Both the position numbers and the translations under genes were made by a program. The notes below the pieces were generated by a model. The model was not told the DNA's origin. It worked only from the letters and a program-made list of their open reading frames with translations, and did no database searches. Below are positions 1 to 8,840 of a stretch of DNA of 64,000 nucleotides, piece after piece (within the stretch, counting starts at the first letter, position 1; each line of letters starts with the position of its first letter). The DNA is from Haloferax litoreum (GTDB lineage: Archaea > Halobacteriota > Halobacteria > Halobacteriales > Haloferacaceae), in NCBI RefSeq assembly GCF_009674605.1, contig NZ_WKJO01000001.1, positions 2,480,001 through 2,544,000 on the forward strand, read 5' to 3'.

Positions 1-683
1 CCAGCGAGGGCGGACCACGTGAGTGGCGTTCGAAGCGCGTCGAAGTCACGGGCGTCGACGAGTTCCCAGACCGGTTTTTCGCGGTCTGCGACGGCGAGTG
101 CGACCATGACCGCGAGGACAGCGAAGCCCTGGAAGAACGGTTCGGCGATGTTGTGGTCGGCAAAGCCGACGAGGCCACGTCGGAGGAACGTCCCCGGGAG
201 GAGCATCAAGATGAGTGCTCCGAAGAGACCACCGAGACGCCCACCGAGGCGTCGTCCGATCAGGAACGTTGGGATGACGACTAGTGCTCCGAAGACTGCG
301 GGGGCAACGAGGAGCGTCTTCGCGACGAGGTCAGCCGATGGGCTACCGAGGCCGACGATGAGGGCGGCCGTCGCAACTATCTGGTCGTAAATCGTCCCGA
401 ACTGACCGACACTCGTCCCGAATGGGAAGTAGGTCCACGGGTCGAACGGCATCGTGCTCGGCCAGTGACGGACTGTGTACGACACCTCTCGGAGGTGGTA
501 CCAGGCGTCGTTTCCGGAGAACAAGACGCTCCCATCTGTGATGAAATTGCTGTACGACTTCAGACGAATAGCCAACATCGTGACTAGTACCACGAGGAGG
601 ACGGGGACGTGGTACCAGTCTTTGAACAGTTCGAGGACCGACGAAGAGTCAGGGCCCTCTGTGTGTTCAGAGTCTGTACTCAT
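1..683 (-). CDS. aglB: Dolichyl-phosphooligosaccharide-protein glycotransferase (oligosaccharyltransferase), 3' part missing
   Basis: Only the first ~227 residues are present; the gene runs off the left edge. AglB is the archaeal STT3-type enzyme that transfers lipid-linked glycans to Asn of surface proteins such as the S-layer glycoprotein, with its active site outside the membrane. Visible here are a short acidic cytoplasmic N-terminus, a first membrane helix (residues ~29-44), the first catalytic loop with GNDAWYH, and a later GFADHN segment matching the second acidic motif of STT3 proteins. Several further hydrophobic helices follow. A TATA-like box 28 nt upstream supports the ATG. It is transcribed away from the glycan cluster, and its position next to sugar-modifying genes is typical of haloarchaeal agl loci. 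Confidence 0.93.
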   Translation of the reverse strand, partial: MSTDSEHTEGPDSSSVLELFKDWYHVPVLLVVLVTMLAIRLKSYSNFITDGSVLFSGNDAWYHLREVSYTVRHWPSTMPFDPWTYFPFGTSVGQFGTIYDQIVATAALIVGLGSPSADLVAKTLLVAPAVFGALVVIPTFLIGRRLGGRLGGLFGALILMLLPGTFLRRGLVGFADHNIAEPFFQGFAVLAVMVALAVADREKPVWELVDARDFDALRTPLTWSALA

Positions 684-707
684 TGGTTTGTGCGACTGGG
701 AAAACGC

Positions 708-714
708 GTATAAG
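708..714 (-). promoter_or_regulatory. TATA-like box of aglB
   Basis: On the minus strand this reads CTTATAC, centred 28 nt before the aglB ATG. That spacing predicts a leaderless transcript. Confidence 0.6.
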
Positions 715-963
715 CCTTGTGATGGATGGTTGCTGATTCACTGGTTCCTGATTTCAAACGTAATGTCGGTCTCCGCCGATTCGGGTAGTAATTGCGCAGA
801 CCAAACTAAACATAATTAATAGCACATTTGTCCACAATTTTGAACGAGGGAATTGTTGCTATGTTACTTGATTTCGAACGGTTCGGTGACTCTCGTGGTT
901 TCTTATGTCAACATCGTTTTTCCAATCGCAGTATTCTTGTCGGCACAGACAATGGTGGGTCAT

Positions 964-2124
964 ATGACCGACCGCTTCGTTAGTGTTGCCGAGCCGATAA
1001 TCGGAGAGGAAGAACGAGAAAATATCAATCGGGTGTTAGACAGTGGACGATTTCTTCAGGGTCCATTAGTAGAAGAGTTTGAAAAGAAATGGGCAGACTA
1101 CGTGGGTACTAAACACGCCATCGCTGTGAGTAACGGCACAACTGCAATACAGCTTTCGCTAAACGCGCTCGGTCTCGAGCCTGGTGACGAAGTAATCGTT
1201 CCAAGTCTTACCTTTGGTTCAACAGCAACTGCGGTCGTACACCAAGCCTGTGTGCCTGTTTTCGCTGACATCGATAGAGAAATTTATACGCTCGACCATA
1301 CCGACCTCGAACGATGTCTTTCAGATCGCACAGAAGCTATTCTTCCTGTCCATCTTTATGGCCACCCAGCAGAGATGGACAAAATCCGCTCGTTCGCAGA
1401 CGAGCACGATTTGGCAATCGTCGAAGATGCGGCTCAAGCACACGGCGCTTCATATAAAGGAGACCCTGTTGGTAGCATCGGAGACGTTGGTTGTTTCTCT
1501 TTCTATGCGACCAAGAACATAACTACTGGAGAGGGTGGGATTGTCACCACTGATGACGATGACATTGCAGAGTCTATTCGCCTATTGCGGAGTCACGGTA
1601 TGGCCAACCGTGACGAGCACGTGTCTCTTGGGTATAACTATCGAATGAGTGAACTCAATGGCGCGATTGGTTCCCCGCAAGTTGACCGTCTTCCTGATTT
1701 CAATCGTCGCCGTACCGAAATCACAGAACGTCTTTTCGCTGAGCTCGATGATCTCGATTGGATTCGCCCTGCGACGGTTAGGGATTATGTTGACCACGCG
1801 TACTTTTGGGCACCGTTCGAACTTGATACAACTGCGATAGGAATGTCCGGAAAAGAGGTCTGGAAAAAATTAAAAGAACAAGGTGTTGAAACCCGCCATC
1901 GATATGTGGATCCACTGTATAAACAACCTGTTTTCACCGAACACCGCGGGTTTAATTCTGATTTCCCGTGGTCGGCAAACGAGCATACCCACGATTACGG
2001 TAACCTCTCTTTGCCGAACGTTGAAGCAGTCGCCGGAAAGACAATCGGTCTTCCAAACCACCCCGGTTTAGACGACGAAGAAGTCGATTACGTTATCGAG
2101 ACCGTCCGCGGGTTCGATTCATGA
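964..2124 (+). CDS. DegT/DnrJ/EryC1/StrS-family PLP-dependent sugar aminotransferase
   Basis: A 386-residue enzyme expected to add an amino group to a nucleotide-linked keto-sugar. The order of motifs is that of the family: N-terminal FLQGP, SNGTTA cofactor-phosphate region, EDAAQAHGA, the PLP lysine in YATKN (about K184), and the GYNYRMSE segment. An upstream in-frame extension to a TTG at 853 is hydrophobic and unlike the family, so ATG 964 is preferred; ATG 952 is possible. The gene is first in an AT-richer cluster and ends 1 bp before a convergent gene. Sugar substrate cannot be read from sequence. Its partner may be the epimerase/dehydratase at 3309. Confidence 0.88.
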   Translation: MTDRFVSVAEPIIGEEERENINRVLDSGRFLQGPLVEEFEKKWADYVGTKHAIAVSNGTTAIQLSLNALGLEPGDEVIVPSLTFGSTATAVVHQACVPVFADIDREIYTLDHTDLERCLSDRTEAILPVHLYGHPAEMDKIRSFADEHDLAIVEDAAQAHGASYKGDPVGSIGDVGCFSFYATKNITTGEGGIVTTDDDDIAESIRLLRSHGMANRDEHVSLGYNYRMSELNGAIGSPQVDRLPDFNRRRTEITERLFAELDDLDWIRPATVRDYVDHAYFWAPFELDTTAIGMSGKEVWKKLKEQGVETRHRYVDPLYKQPVFTEHRGFNSDFPWSANEHTHDYGNLSLPNVEAVAGKTIGLPNHPGLDDEEVDYVIETVRGFDS

Positions 2125-2125
2125 G

Positions 2126-3085
2126 CTACTCTGCATAGCCGAGCATTCTGAGTCGCTCGTGCGCTACATCCATGTCTTCGCTGGCGACCTGTTGTGGTTC
2201 TTCGGCAATTATCTGTCTTCGCTCTCCGCATTGATGTTCGAAGTATGGCACGCTGGTTAGTGCAGGGATATAAACACCAAGTGGGTGACCATAAACACGG
2301 ATGGGGAAGGGTTTCGCGAACTCGCCAAAAGCGTTTCCATGATCCGCAGTAACGACGGTTTTCCCTTCGACTTCGGTGAGCAATTCACGAACCGGCGGAA
2401 GTGCTCTCTCCAGATTCAATCGATATGCTTCCCACACCTCTTCTTTTTCCAATTCACCTCGGTCCAACCGTTCGAACGCCGTCGCTTTTCGTTCAGTGTT
2501 GTCCTGCGTTTCCTCGTTCAACGCTTGCCGTCGAATTGCACTAAACTCGCGTAGCCCGAGTTTCTTTTTGCCGATAAACGGTTCGTGTGGTTGAACAAAG
2601 TGGAATATCAATCGCTTATTTGGATATTCTTTGGCAACTCGTCTCGCAGTGTCACACATCGCTTCTGGGGTCACGGTCTGAACGTCGTCGTCCCAATTCT
2701 CTTTCCAAACCGGAATGACATCGTGAAACTGGTCCGGAGACAACAGCGTACTGACATAAGCATTTCCAGTGACGTACACCGTGTCGTGGAACGTTCCATC
2801 ACCAAAGTTTTCTCGCAGGAACCCCGGTGTCCCCGATTCGAGAGATTGTCTCTTCGAGAGCGTTCCGGGAAGATCGAAATCTGAGTAACAGTCCTCGAAT
2901 AAATCGTACCGGCAGGCATCAAGGATGATGAGGTTATCCCAATCACATTCGTGAATGGGACGGGAATCTGATTGACGATATCTCCTGAAGTACTTACTAG
3001 CGACGTTCGACAAGAACCGTTGACGCCACCAGTGTCTGCTTGAGCCGTTCTTTTTGATTTCCGCAAGTGCGTATCTAGGGTTCAT
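2126..3085 (-). CDS. Sulfatase-like (alkaline-phosphatase superfamily) protein
   Basis: A soluble protein of 319 residues. The superfamily pattern is visible: an early metal-binding Asp in ILDACRYD, a candidate nucleophile region SGTPGF, HFVQPHEP, and the C-terminal metal site TADHGN followed by YGHPLG. There is no Cys in a C-x-P-S-R context, so a formylglycine sulfatase mechanism is unlikely. Related genes are common in archaeal glycan clusters and are thought to act on glycan sulfate or phospho-substituents; the reaction here is unknown. The start was placed at MNPRYAL because the upstream 59 in-frame residues are Cys-rich and unconserved in character. Oriented against its neighbours, it converges with the aminotransferase. 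Confidence 0.78.
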   Translation of the reverse strand: MNPRYALAEIKKNGSSRHWWRQRFLSNVASKYFRRYRQSDSRPIHECDWDNLIILDACRYDLFEDCYSDFDLPGTLSKRQSLESGTPGFLRENFGDGTFHDTVYVTGNAYVSTLLSPDQFHDVIPVWKENWDDDVQTVTPEAMCDTARRVAKEYPNKRLIFHFVQPHEPFIGKKKLGLREFSAIRRQALNEETQDNTERKATAFERLDRGELEKEEVWEAYRLNLERALPPVRELLTEVEGKTVVTADHGNAFGEFAKPFPIRVYGHPLGVYIPALTSVPYFEHQCGERRQIIAEEPQQVASEDMDVAHERLRMLGYAE

Positions 3086-3277
3086 GTTGTTTGACTCTAA
3101 CCAACCGGGGTATTGATTACAACGGTTACGTGTGAAGGCCCGACGACCATAGTATTCCACGGTGAAAGCTGAGGTGATTTTGTGAACGTATTGTGCTTCA
3201 CTCAAGAGACAATTGATGCAGTGCAGTATCGCAGAAATGAAGGTGCAATCTAAGCACTGCAATAATTACGGAAGGAA

Positions 3278-3285
3278 TTTATTGG
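3278..3285 (+). promoter_or_regulatory. TATA-like box of the epimerase operon
   Basis: TTTATTGG lies about 27 nt before ATG 3309, in an AT-rich stretch. It fits a leaderless start for the 3309-6410 run of genes. Confidence 0.5.
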
Positions 3286-3308
3286 TGTCTGTAACAGGTA
3301 GTCGTATA

Positions 3309-4301
3309 ATGCGTGTACTCGTTACAGGCGGTGCTGGGTACATCGGTAGCTACATTGTTGAAGAACTACTCCAGAACGGACACGATGTGCGCGTTCTTGA
3401 CTCCATGCTGTGGGGAGATGATGCTTTAGAGCCGTTTAAAGATGATGACAACCTCGAGATTCGTGAGGGTGACATTCGTCACATAGAGGATCTCTCGTAC
3501 GCCATGAAAGGTATGGACGCGGTCATCCACATGGCAGGTATCGTGGGTGATCCTGCGTGTGGAGTGAACGAACAGGCCACACAATCGGTCAATGTCGAAG
3601 CCACAAAATCTCTCGTCGAAATCGCCAAACTCCACGATATCGACCGCCTAATCTTCGCGTCCACGTGTAGTGTTTATGGAGCTAGTGAATTGATGGAACT
3701 AAACGAAGGGTCGTTCCTCAACCCACTCTCTCTCTACGCCAAGTCAAAGATTGACTCTGAAGAGATAATTCTACACGAGACGCATGACAAATTCTCTGAC
3801 GACAATATCACGTCTACAATTCTACGGCTTGGCACAATCTTCGGTTGGTCCCGTCGGATGCGTTTCGACCTTGTTGTCAATATCCTCACAGCAAAGGCAG
3901 TTCTCGAAGGCGACATCCCCGTGTTCGGTGGTGAGCAGTACAGGCCGCTCGTTCACGTTCACGACGCTTCCCGTGCGTTTGTTGCTGTCCTCGAAGCAGA
4001 TGAAGAGAAAGTCGACCACCAAATATTCAACGTTGGTGACAATGACTTAAACTACCAGATCAAAAAGGTTGGCAAAATAGTTGAAAATACGATTGATGAC
4101 GCGGAAGTTCGATTCGTCGAACACAAAGAAGACAACCGCACGTACCGCGTCTCCTTCGACAAAATCAATCACATACTCGGCTGGGAAGCGGAAAAAGACA
4201 TCACTGACGGCGTCGAGGAAATTAAACAGTGGATGGCTGAGGAAGACATTACTGACTACTCTCGGGAAGATATGCGCAACTCCGAATATTCGTACATGTG
4301 A
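3309..4301 (+). CDS. NAD-dependent epimerase/dehydratase (extended short-chain dehydrogenase family)
   Basis: A protein of 330 residues that should epimerise or dehydrate a nucleotide sugar. It begins with a Rossmann dinucleotide motif GGAGYIGS, has MAGIVGDP and the STCSVYG strand, and carries the catalytic YxxxK pair (Y143, K147 in YAKSK). A C-terminal substrate domain follows (RPLVHVHD, FNVGD). ATG 3309 is supported by the TATA-like box and by the glycine motif starting at residue 7; an earlier in-frame start would add 32 unlikely residues. It leads a tight run: its stop is 1 nt before the acyltransferase ATG, and that gene overlaps the second aminotransferase. Together they suggest synthesis of an N-acylated amino sugar. 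Confidence 0.9.
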   Translation: MRVLVTGGAGYIGSYIVEELLQNGHDVRVLDSMLWGDDALEPFKDDDNLEIREGDIRHIEDLSYAMKGMDAVIHMAGIVGDPACGVNEQATQSVNVEATKSLVEIAKLHDIDRLIFASTCSVYGASELMELNEGSFLNPLSLYAKSKIDSEEIILHETHDKFSDDNITSTILRLGTIFGWSRRMRFDLVVNILTAKAVLEGDIPVFGGEQYRPLVHVHDASRAFVAVLEADEEKVDHQIFNVGDNDLNYQIKKVGKIVENTIDDAEVRFVEHKEDNRTYRVSFDKINHILGWEAEKDITDGVEEIKQWMAEEDITDYSREDMRNSEYSYM

Positions 4302-4302
4302 T

Positions 4303-5370
4303 ATGTCTGTAACTGTCCTCTCACAGGAGAACATTACCGAATGGCGAGAGTGGTTCGCGTCACTTCCCGAGGCGGGGCCTTACCACGACCCCGATTATTT
4401 GACGCTACTAAGCGGTGGGTTCGAACAAGAAGAAGAAGTTGCTGAGGCGTTCGTATACGCCAACGGTGACCAATTCGTATACTACCCGTATATTCGACGT
4501 TCACTGTCGGAGGTGCCACATAGTGATGAACTCGACCAAGATATCGAAGACTACTCCGATATCGTCTCGTCGTGGTACTATGGCGGACCGATTCTCTCGA
4601 CGGAAACTGACACGGACATTACCGCAGAGTTTGCCGAGGCATTTTCTGAGTACTGTGTCGATGTGGGAATCGTCTCTGAATTCCTTAGATTTGACCCCAA
4701 CTTACAGAATGCGACTGACTTCGAAGTCCTTAACCCGCGCGTCGAGCGTGAAACGGTCTACGTTGATTTGACCCAGAGCCACAACGCAATCTGGGATAAT
4801 TTTGAGAAACGAAACCGGAATGCGATTAGACAAGCACAGGAAACTGACCTCGTCGTTGAGCCCACGAGGGACCATGCCGACTATCGCGCGTTCTACGATA
4901 TCTATACGAACGCGATGGACGCAAAAAACGCTTCAAAGCACTACCGGTTCCCATTCTCGTTCTTCGAAAAATTATTTGGACAGGAATCGATGTCTACACT
5001 CCTCGTCGCTCGACACGATGAGGACGTCGTTGGAGGTGCAGTCGTCGTCCACGACGGCACTGTTGCTCACGACTACCTCCGTGCGTCGAACCCAGACTAT
5101 TGGGACATGCGGGTCAACAACCTCCTCTGCTACGGTGCGCTGATGCAGATGAAAGAGACTGGTCGCCAACTGTTCGACTTCCAAGGTGGCCGACCCGGTG
5201 TGTTCCGATTCAAAAAAGGGTTCTCGCAGACCGAGCGTGGTGAGTTCTCTGTGGCAACTCGGATTCATATCCCTGAGGTTTACGACTCACTAGTGGGCGC
5301 TGCCCGAGACGAAGGAGTCGATACAGACACGGGTTACTTCCCTGCGTACCGTGTAGCCCAGTCAAACTGA
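4303..5370 (+). CDS. FemAB/GNAT-fold acyl- or aminoacyltransferase
   Basis: A protein of 355 residues resembling the FemAB / lipid II aminoacyltransferase branch of the GNAT fold. Supporting stretches are PYHDPDYLTLL near the N-terminus, an Arg-rich helix RNRNAIRQAQ (about residue 170), GGAVVVHDG, and the C-terminal FDFQGG plus FKKGFSQ that typify the second acyltransferase subdomain. Bacterial relatives add amino acids to peptidoglycan bridges; archaea lack that polymer, so an acceptor made by the neighbouring aminotransferases, an amino sugar, is the likely substrate. It starts 1 nt after the epimerase stop and its TGA overlaps the next ATG by one base. Function is inferred; the fold is fairly secure. 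Confidence 0.8.
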   Translation: MSVTVLSQENITEWREWFASLPEAGPYHDPDYLTLLSGGFEQEEEVAEAFVYANGDQFVYYPYIRRSLSEVPHSDELDQDIEDYSDIVSSWYYGGPILSTETDTDITAEFAEAFSEYCVDVGIVSEFLRFDPNLQNATDFEVLNPRVERETVYVDLTQSHNAIWDNFEKRNRNAIRQAQETDLVVEPTRDHADYRAFYDIYTNAMDAKNASKHYRFPFSFFEKLFGQESMSTLLVARHDEDVVGGAVVVHDGTVAHDYLRASNPDYWDMRVNNLLCYGALMQMKETGRQLFDFQGGRPGVFRFKKGFSQTERGEFSVATRIHIPEVYDSLVGAARDEGVDTDTGYFPAYRVAQSN

Positions 5371-6410
5371 TGATTCCATTAGGCTCTCCACAAATCGACG
5401 AACAAACTGTCTCCCGTGTGAAGGGCCTCCTCGAATCGGGTCTGCTATCGACCGGCGAAGTGGTTTCAGAGTTCGAATCGGAACTCTGTTCTCTTGTCGG
5501 TCGGTCGTACGGTGTCGGAGTCTCTTCTGGGAGCATTGCACTTGAGATGGCTCTGGAGAGCGTATTCGAGTCGGGTGACGCAATCGCAATCTCTCCGTAC
5601 AATTGCGGTGCAGTGTTGTACGCGACTCTCCGTGCTGGTTTGGAACCAGTGTTCGTCGATGCCGAACCGGAGACGTGTTGTATCGACCCTATGCAGCTGG
5701 CAAATGTTGAGACAGAACTCGATGGGATTCTCGTGGCCCACCTGTTTGGTCAGCCTGGAAAGATGGACCAACTTCTGTCCGTCGGGGACGACTTAGGTGC
5801 AACGGTCGTCGAGGATTTTGCACAAGCACCCGGTGCTTCGTATCGCGGGCAGCCTGTCGGGTCCTTCGGTGAAGTGAGTGTTTGCAGCTTTGGTGCGACG
5901 AAAAATCTCACAACAGCAGAGGGTGGTATCATCGTGACGGATAACCAAACGCTCTCTCGCCAAGTTTCGTCTCGCCGCTCCAACACGAGTGACACTGCTT
6001 TCCTCCCCCGAAGCGTGCGAATGAACGATATCGAAGCGGCTATTGGTCTTGGCCAACTTCGAAACTATCCTCGGGTAGTTGAACAGAAACGCCGTGTTGC
6101 AGAGGTCTACCTTAATACTATTACCACAGGTAAATTGCCAAAAACCATCGATGGCTCTACGCACGTGTATCACGGATTTCCGCTTCGACACTCCGAGGCT
6201 GACGAACTCGCAACCCATCTAGAAAAGAATGATATCGGGACGTCTCGACTCTATTCAAACCCTCTTCACAAATACAAAGCGAGTCCAATTACCGACGAGT
6301 CGTTTTCGGTGGCAGAACGATTATCAGACGAGATTGTGTTATTGCCGATACATGGGGGTATAAGTCTCTCTGAAGCCGAAACTGTCTCTTCAATTGTCAA
6401 CGCATTTTGA
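5370..6410 (+). CDS. Second DegT/DnrJ/EryC1/StrS-family aminotransferase
   Basis: A 346-residue paralogue of the gene at 964, but clearly diverged. Present are PLGSPQID at the start, SSGSIALE, VEDFAQAPGASY, the PLP lysine in GATKNLTTAEGG (K178) and MNDIEAAIG. The usual Tyr-Arg pair before this last motif is replaced by SVRMND, and the C-terminal region is short, so substrate choice probably differs from the first copy. The ATG overlaps the acyltransferase TGA (TGATG), implying translational coupling; acyl transfer onto the amino group formed here would be a coherent two-step modification. Confidence 0.85.
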   Translation: MIPLGSPQIDEQTVSRVKGLLESGLLSTGEVVSEFESELCSLVGRSYGVGVSSGSIALEMALESVFESGDAIAISPYNCGAVLYATLRAGLEPVFVDAEPETCCIDPMQLANVETELDGILVAHLFGQPGKMDQLLSVGDDLGATVVEDFAQAPGASYRGQPVGSFGEVSVCSFGATKNLTTAEGGIIVTDNQTLSRQVSSRRSNTSDTAFLPRSVRMNDIEAAIGLGQLRNYPRVVEQKRRVAEVYLNTITTGKLPKTIDGSTHVYHGFPLRHSEADELATHLEKNDIGTSRLYSNPLHKYKASPITDESFSVAERLSDEIVLLPIHGGISLSEAETVSSIVNAF

Positions 6411-6418
6411 ACCAATAA

Positions 6419-6426
6419 TTTAAATA
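6419..6426 (+). promoter_or_regulatory. TATA-like box of the 6451 gene
   Basis: TTTAAATA centred 28 nt before ATG 6451, in the 40-bp gap after the second aminotransferase. It suggests a separate leaderless transcript for the sulfatase-like, glycosyltransferase and flippase genes. Confidence 0.6.
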
Positions 6427-6450
6427 TCATCGATAGATTTCTGAGTAACA

Positions 6451-7713
6451 ATGAACGTAGTTCTCGCATCGATTGATTGTCTTAGACCTGACGCTCTTGA
6501 CAGTCGATTCCTTGATGGACAAAAAACCAAAGGTTCTTTTTATGACACGTGTATCGTTCAAGCCCCATTTACTAGTCCTTCCCACACTTCGATGCTTACG
6601 GGACAGAACCCTCACAATCACGGGGTTCGGTGGCTAATCGATTACCATACGGATGCGACGACGCTTCCAGAGGTCCTTTCGGAACAAGGATACAACACTG
6701 CGGCATTCATTGGCGGCTATCCGCTTCCCACCGGAAACCTAGATGAGGGGTTTGACACGTTCGAACACATCACTTCGATTAAAGACTGGAAAGAAGGCCG
6801 ACAAGAGTTCGGTCCTGCAAACGTCCTAGTAAACCGCGCAATTAATTGGCTTGACGAACACGAGGGTGAGGATAATTTTGTCTTCCTACACTTTTTTGAC
6901 CTCCACTTCACACTTCGTTCAGAGTTCGGCAAGCGCGAGCGTCCGGATTTTGATGGTGATCACATTTACAAGAACGTTGAGCAGTACATCGGCCGACAGA
7001 AGCGCCGGTACTACGAAGAAGCCGAGTTCGTTGGTCGCCAACTCGAAATTCTTCACGAACTTGTCGATATTGACACGACCGTAATCACTGGGGACCACGG
7101 TTCGAAAATGCCTGGTGAACACGGCTACCCGTGGGTGTACGACTCGAAAGGAAACAGGGTCGGTTCGCAGTTCCGTGCTGTTGAACTGTACGATAACATC
7201 ATTCGAGTCCCGCTCATGTTCACCGGCGATGCGTTCTCCAGCCAGACGGTTCACAAGCAGGTCAGGTCCATCGATATCGTACCGACTCTCCTCGACGCAT
7301 TGGACGTTGAACACGACCCTGTCGATGGAATTTCGCTCCTCGACGGTGAATTGCCGGAATTTGCGTACTCCGAAACGTACCATGGGCAACTCACGAAGGA
7401 GAATAAGCTCACACACAAGATGAATGAGAACTACGACTTCGGGTGGAACGAGCTGGACTCGCTCGTTTCGATCCGCTCGAACGAATGGAAGCTTATCTGT
7501 ACGGCCAATGGTGACCTCGAACCAGTTGAACTGTACAACATCGCCCAAGACCCTGGTGAGCACCAGAATTGCATCGACGAACAGCAGGATATCGCCGAAG
7601 AATATTTCGACAAACTACTGTCTCTCATCGGAGACGACGACCAACGGTATGCAACGGCCGATGAGGTCGATAGTGAAGTTCGCCAACATCTCGAAGACCT
7701 CGGGTATATATGA
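6451..7713 (+). CDS. Sulfatase-like alkaline-phosphatase superfamily enzyme with Thr at the nucleophile position
   Basis: A protein of 420 residues with sulfatase architecture: IDCLRPDAL at the N-terminus (metal ligand D9), TSPSHTSMLTG at residues 41-51, then FDLHF and the second metal site TGDHGSKMPGEHGY (about residue 213). In true sulfatases the aligned motif is C/S-x-P-S-R-xxx-TG. Here the modified residue is Thr41 and the Arg is His45, which argues for a phosphatase, phosphodiesterase or phosphotransferase chemistry rather than a formylglycine sulfatase. No signal peptide is seen, so it would act in the cytoplasm, perhaps on lipid- or nucleotide-linked sugars. It overlaps the glycosyltransferase start by 4 nt. 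Confidence 0.85.
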   Translation: MNVVLASIDCLRPDALDSRFLDGQKTKGSFYDTCIVQAPFTSPSHTSMLTGQNPHNHGVRWLIDYHTDATTLPEVLSEQGYNTAAFIGGYPLPTGNLDEGFDTFEHITSIKDWKEGRQEFGPANVLVNRAINWLDEHEGEDNFVFLHFFDLHFTLRSEFGKRERPDFDGDHIYKNVEQYIGRQKRRYYEEAEFVGRQLEILHELVDIDTTVITGDHGSKMPGEHGYPWVYDSKGNRVGSQFRAVELYDNIIRVPLMFTGDAFSSQTVHKQVRSIDIVPTLLDALDVEHDPVDGISLLDGELPEFAYSETYHGQLTKENKLTHKMNENYDFGWNELDSLVSIRSNEWKLICTANGDLEPVELYNIAQDPGEHQNCIDEQQDIAEEYFDKLLSLIGDDDQRYATADEVDSEVRQHLEDLGYI

Positions 7714-8819
7714 ACACTGACGGTCAGAAGGTCTTGCTACTCTCTGACCACCGTTTTTCTGACCCCGGTGGACGGGCAGAGCGGTTCCGAACCCGAGCGA
7801 AGCACCTCGAAGAGTGCGGTTGGCAGGTCGAACTCGGGTACGTATCCGAACCGTACGTACTTCGGTTCCCAATAGAAGTCATCCGCCTCGTTCGAAAGGC
7901 TCGACGTGAGAAGGTCGATGTGGTCAATTCAGTTAACCACCCGTTCCATCTCCACGTCATCGGATTCATCGTTGCACTCGTAGCGGGAGTCCCGTGGCTT
8001 GTCGAATTCCGCGACCCGATGGTCACACACCCCGATATCGAAGACGACGTACTGCTACCTCTCCGACGGTTTGTCGAGTGGTTGTCTGTCCACTTCTCTG
8101 ACAAAGTTGTTTGGGGAGACGGTATTCAAATACCTGATAATTACTACGAGGAAACGTACGCAATCCCTGAAGGAAAAGTGACGAGGTTGCCCTTTGCAGG
8201 GTACAATGCTGAGGCATTCGAGAGCGCAAGCACTCGACAGTACAGCAGGTTTACTGTGACGTACGCTGGTTCGTTCTACGAGGGATGGATTGAACCGTAC
8301 GAGTTCTTAGCAGGCATCGAACAGTATGTGGCCCAATACGACCCAGAACCATTCACAGTCCAGTTCTATGGGGATTGGTCGAGTGAGTACCAGCGTGAAG
8401 TCGAAAAGCGGGGACTTGAAAAATATATCAAGGTTCACGATTTCGTACCACACGACGAGATAATTCCAGTCTTGAAAGGGTCCGACGTTCTCGTGTATCT
8501 CAGTGGAACTAAAACGTGGAACCAGCAAAACGTTCCGTCGAAGATTATGGACTACATCGGAGCCAAGCGGCCAATACTTTCGATTTCTCCCGAAGAATTC
8601 CGCGTCTCGAAACTCATCGAAGAACACCAGTTCGGTATCGTCTCTGACCCGACAGACCCGGAAGATATCGCGGACAAACTCCATGCGCTCCGACGCGGTG
8701 AACGCCGCTTCAGTTCAACGGAGGGCGATGCTGACGACTTCACACGTCGAAAAAAGAACAAGCAACTAGTCTCGATACTTAACGAAATGGTTGGAACTGA
8801 AAACGGGCATGCAAACTAG
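7710..8819 (+). CDS. Glycosyltransferase, GT4-like (GT-B fold)
   Basis: A 369-residue protein with the two-domain layout of GT-B glycosyltransferases. The N-terminal half starts with LLLSDHRFSDPGGRAER, typical of the glycine-rich acceptor loop. The C-terminal half has TYAGSFY, then FVPHDEIIPVLKGSDVLVYLSG and PSKIMDYIGAKRPIL, the usual donor-nucleotide region. It would add a sugar to the growing lipid-linked glycan on the cytoplasmic side. ATGA overlap with the sulfatase-like gene indicates one operon; a 21-nt gap separates it from the flippase. Donor and acceptor are unknown. Confidence 0.87.
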   Translation: MNTDGQKVLLLSDHRFSDPGGRAERFRTRAKHLEECGWQVELGYVSEPYVLRFPIEVIRLVRKARREKVDVVNSVNHPFHLHVIGFIVALVAGVPWLVEFRDPMVTHPDIEDDVLLPLRRFVEWLSVHFSDKVVWGDGIQIPDNYYEETYAIPEGKVTRLPFAGYNAEAFESASTRQYSRFTVTYAGSFYEGWIEPYEFLAGIEQYVAQYDPEPFTVQFYGDWSSEYQREVEKRGLEKYIKVHDFVPHDEIIPVLKGSDVLVYLSGTKTWNQQNVPSKIMDYIGAKRPILSISPEEFRVSKLIEEHQFGIVSDPTDPEDIADKLHALRRGERRFSSTEGDADDFTRRKKNKQLVSILNEMVGTENGHAN

Positions 8820-8840
8820 AAGTACCTCAACCAAAAGCCA

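Noticed and set aside
19-819. Plus-strand frames at the left edge (19-390 and 475-819)
   Set aside because: They are the complement of aglB, whose minus-strand translation has STT3 motifs.
853-963. N-terminal extension of the first aminotransferase from TTG 853
   Set aside because: The added 37 residues are hydrophobic and not part of the DegT family; ATG 964 begins right before the conserved region.
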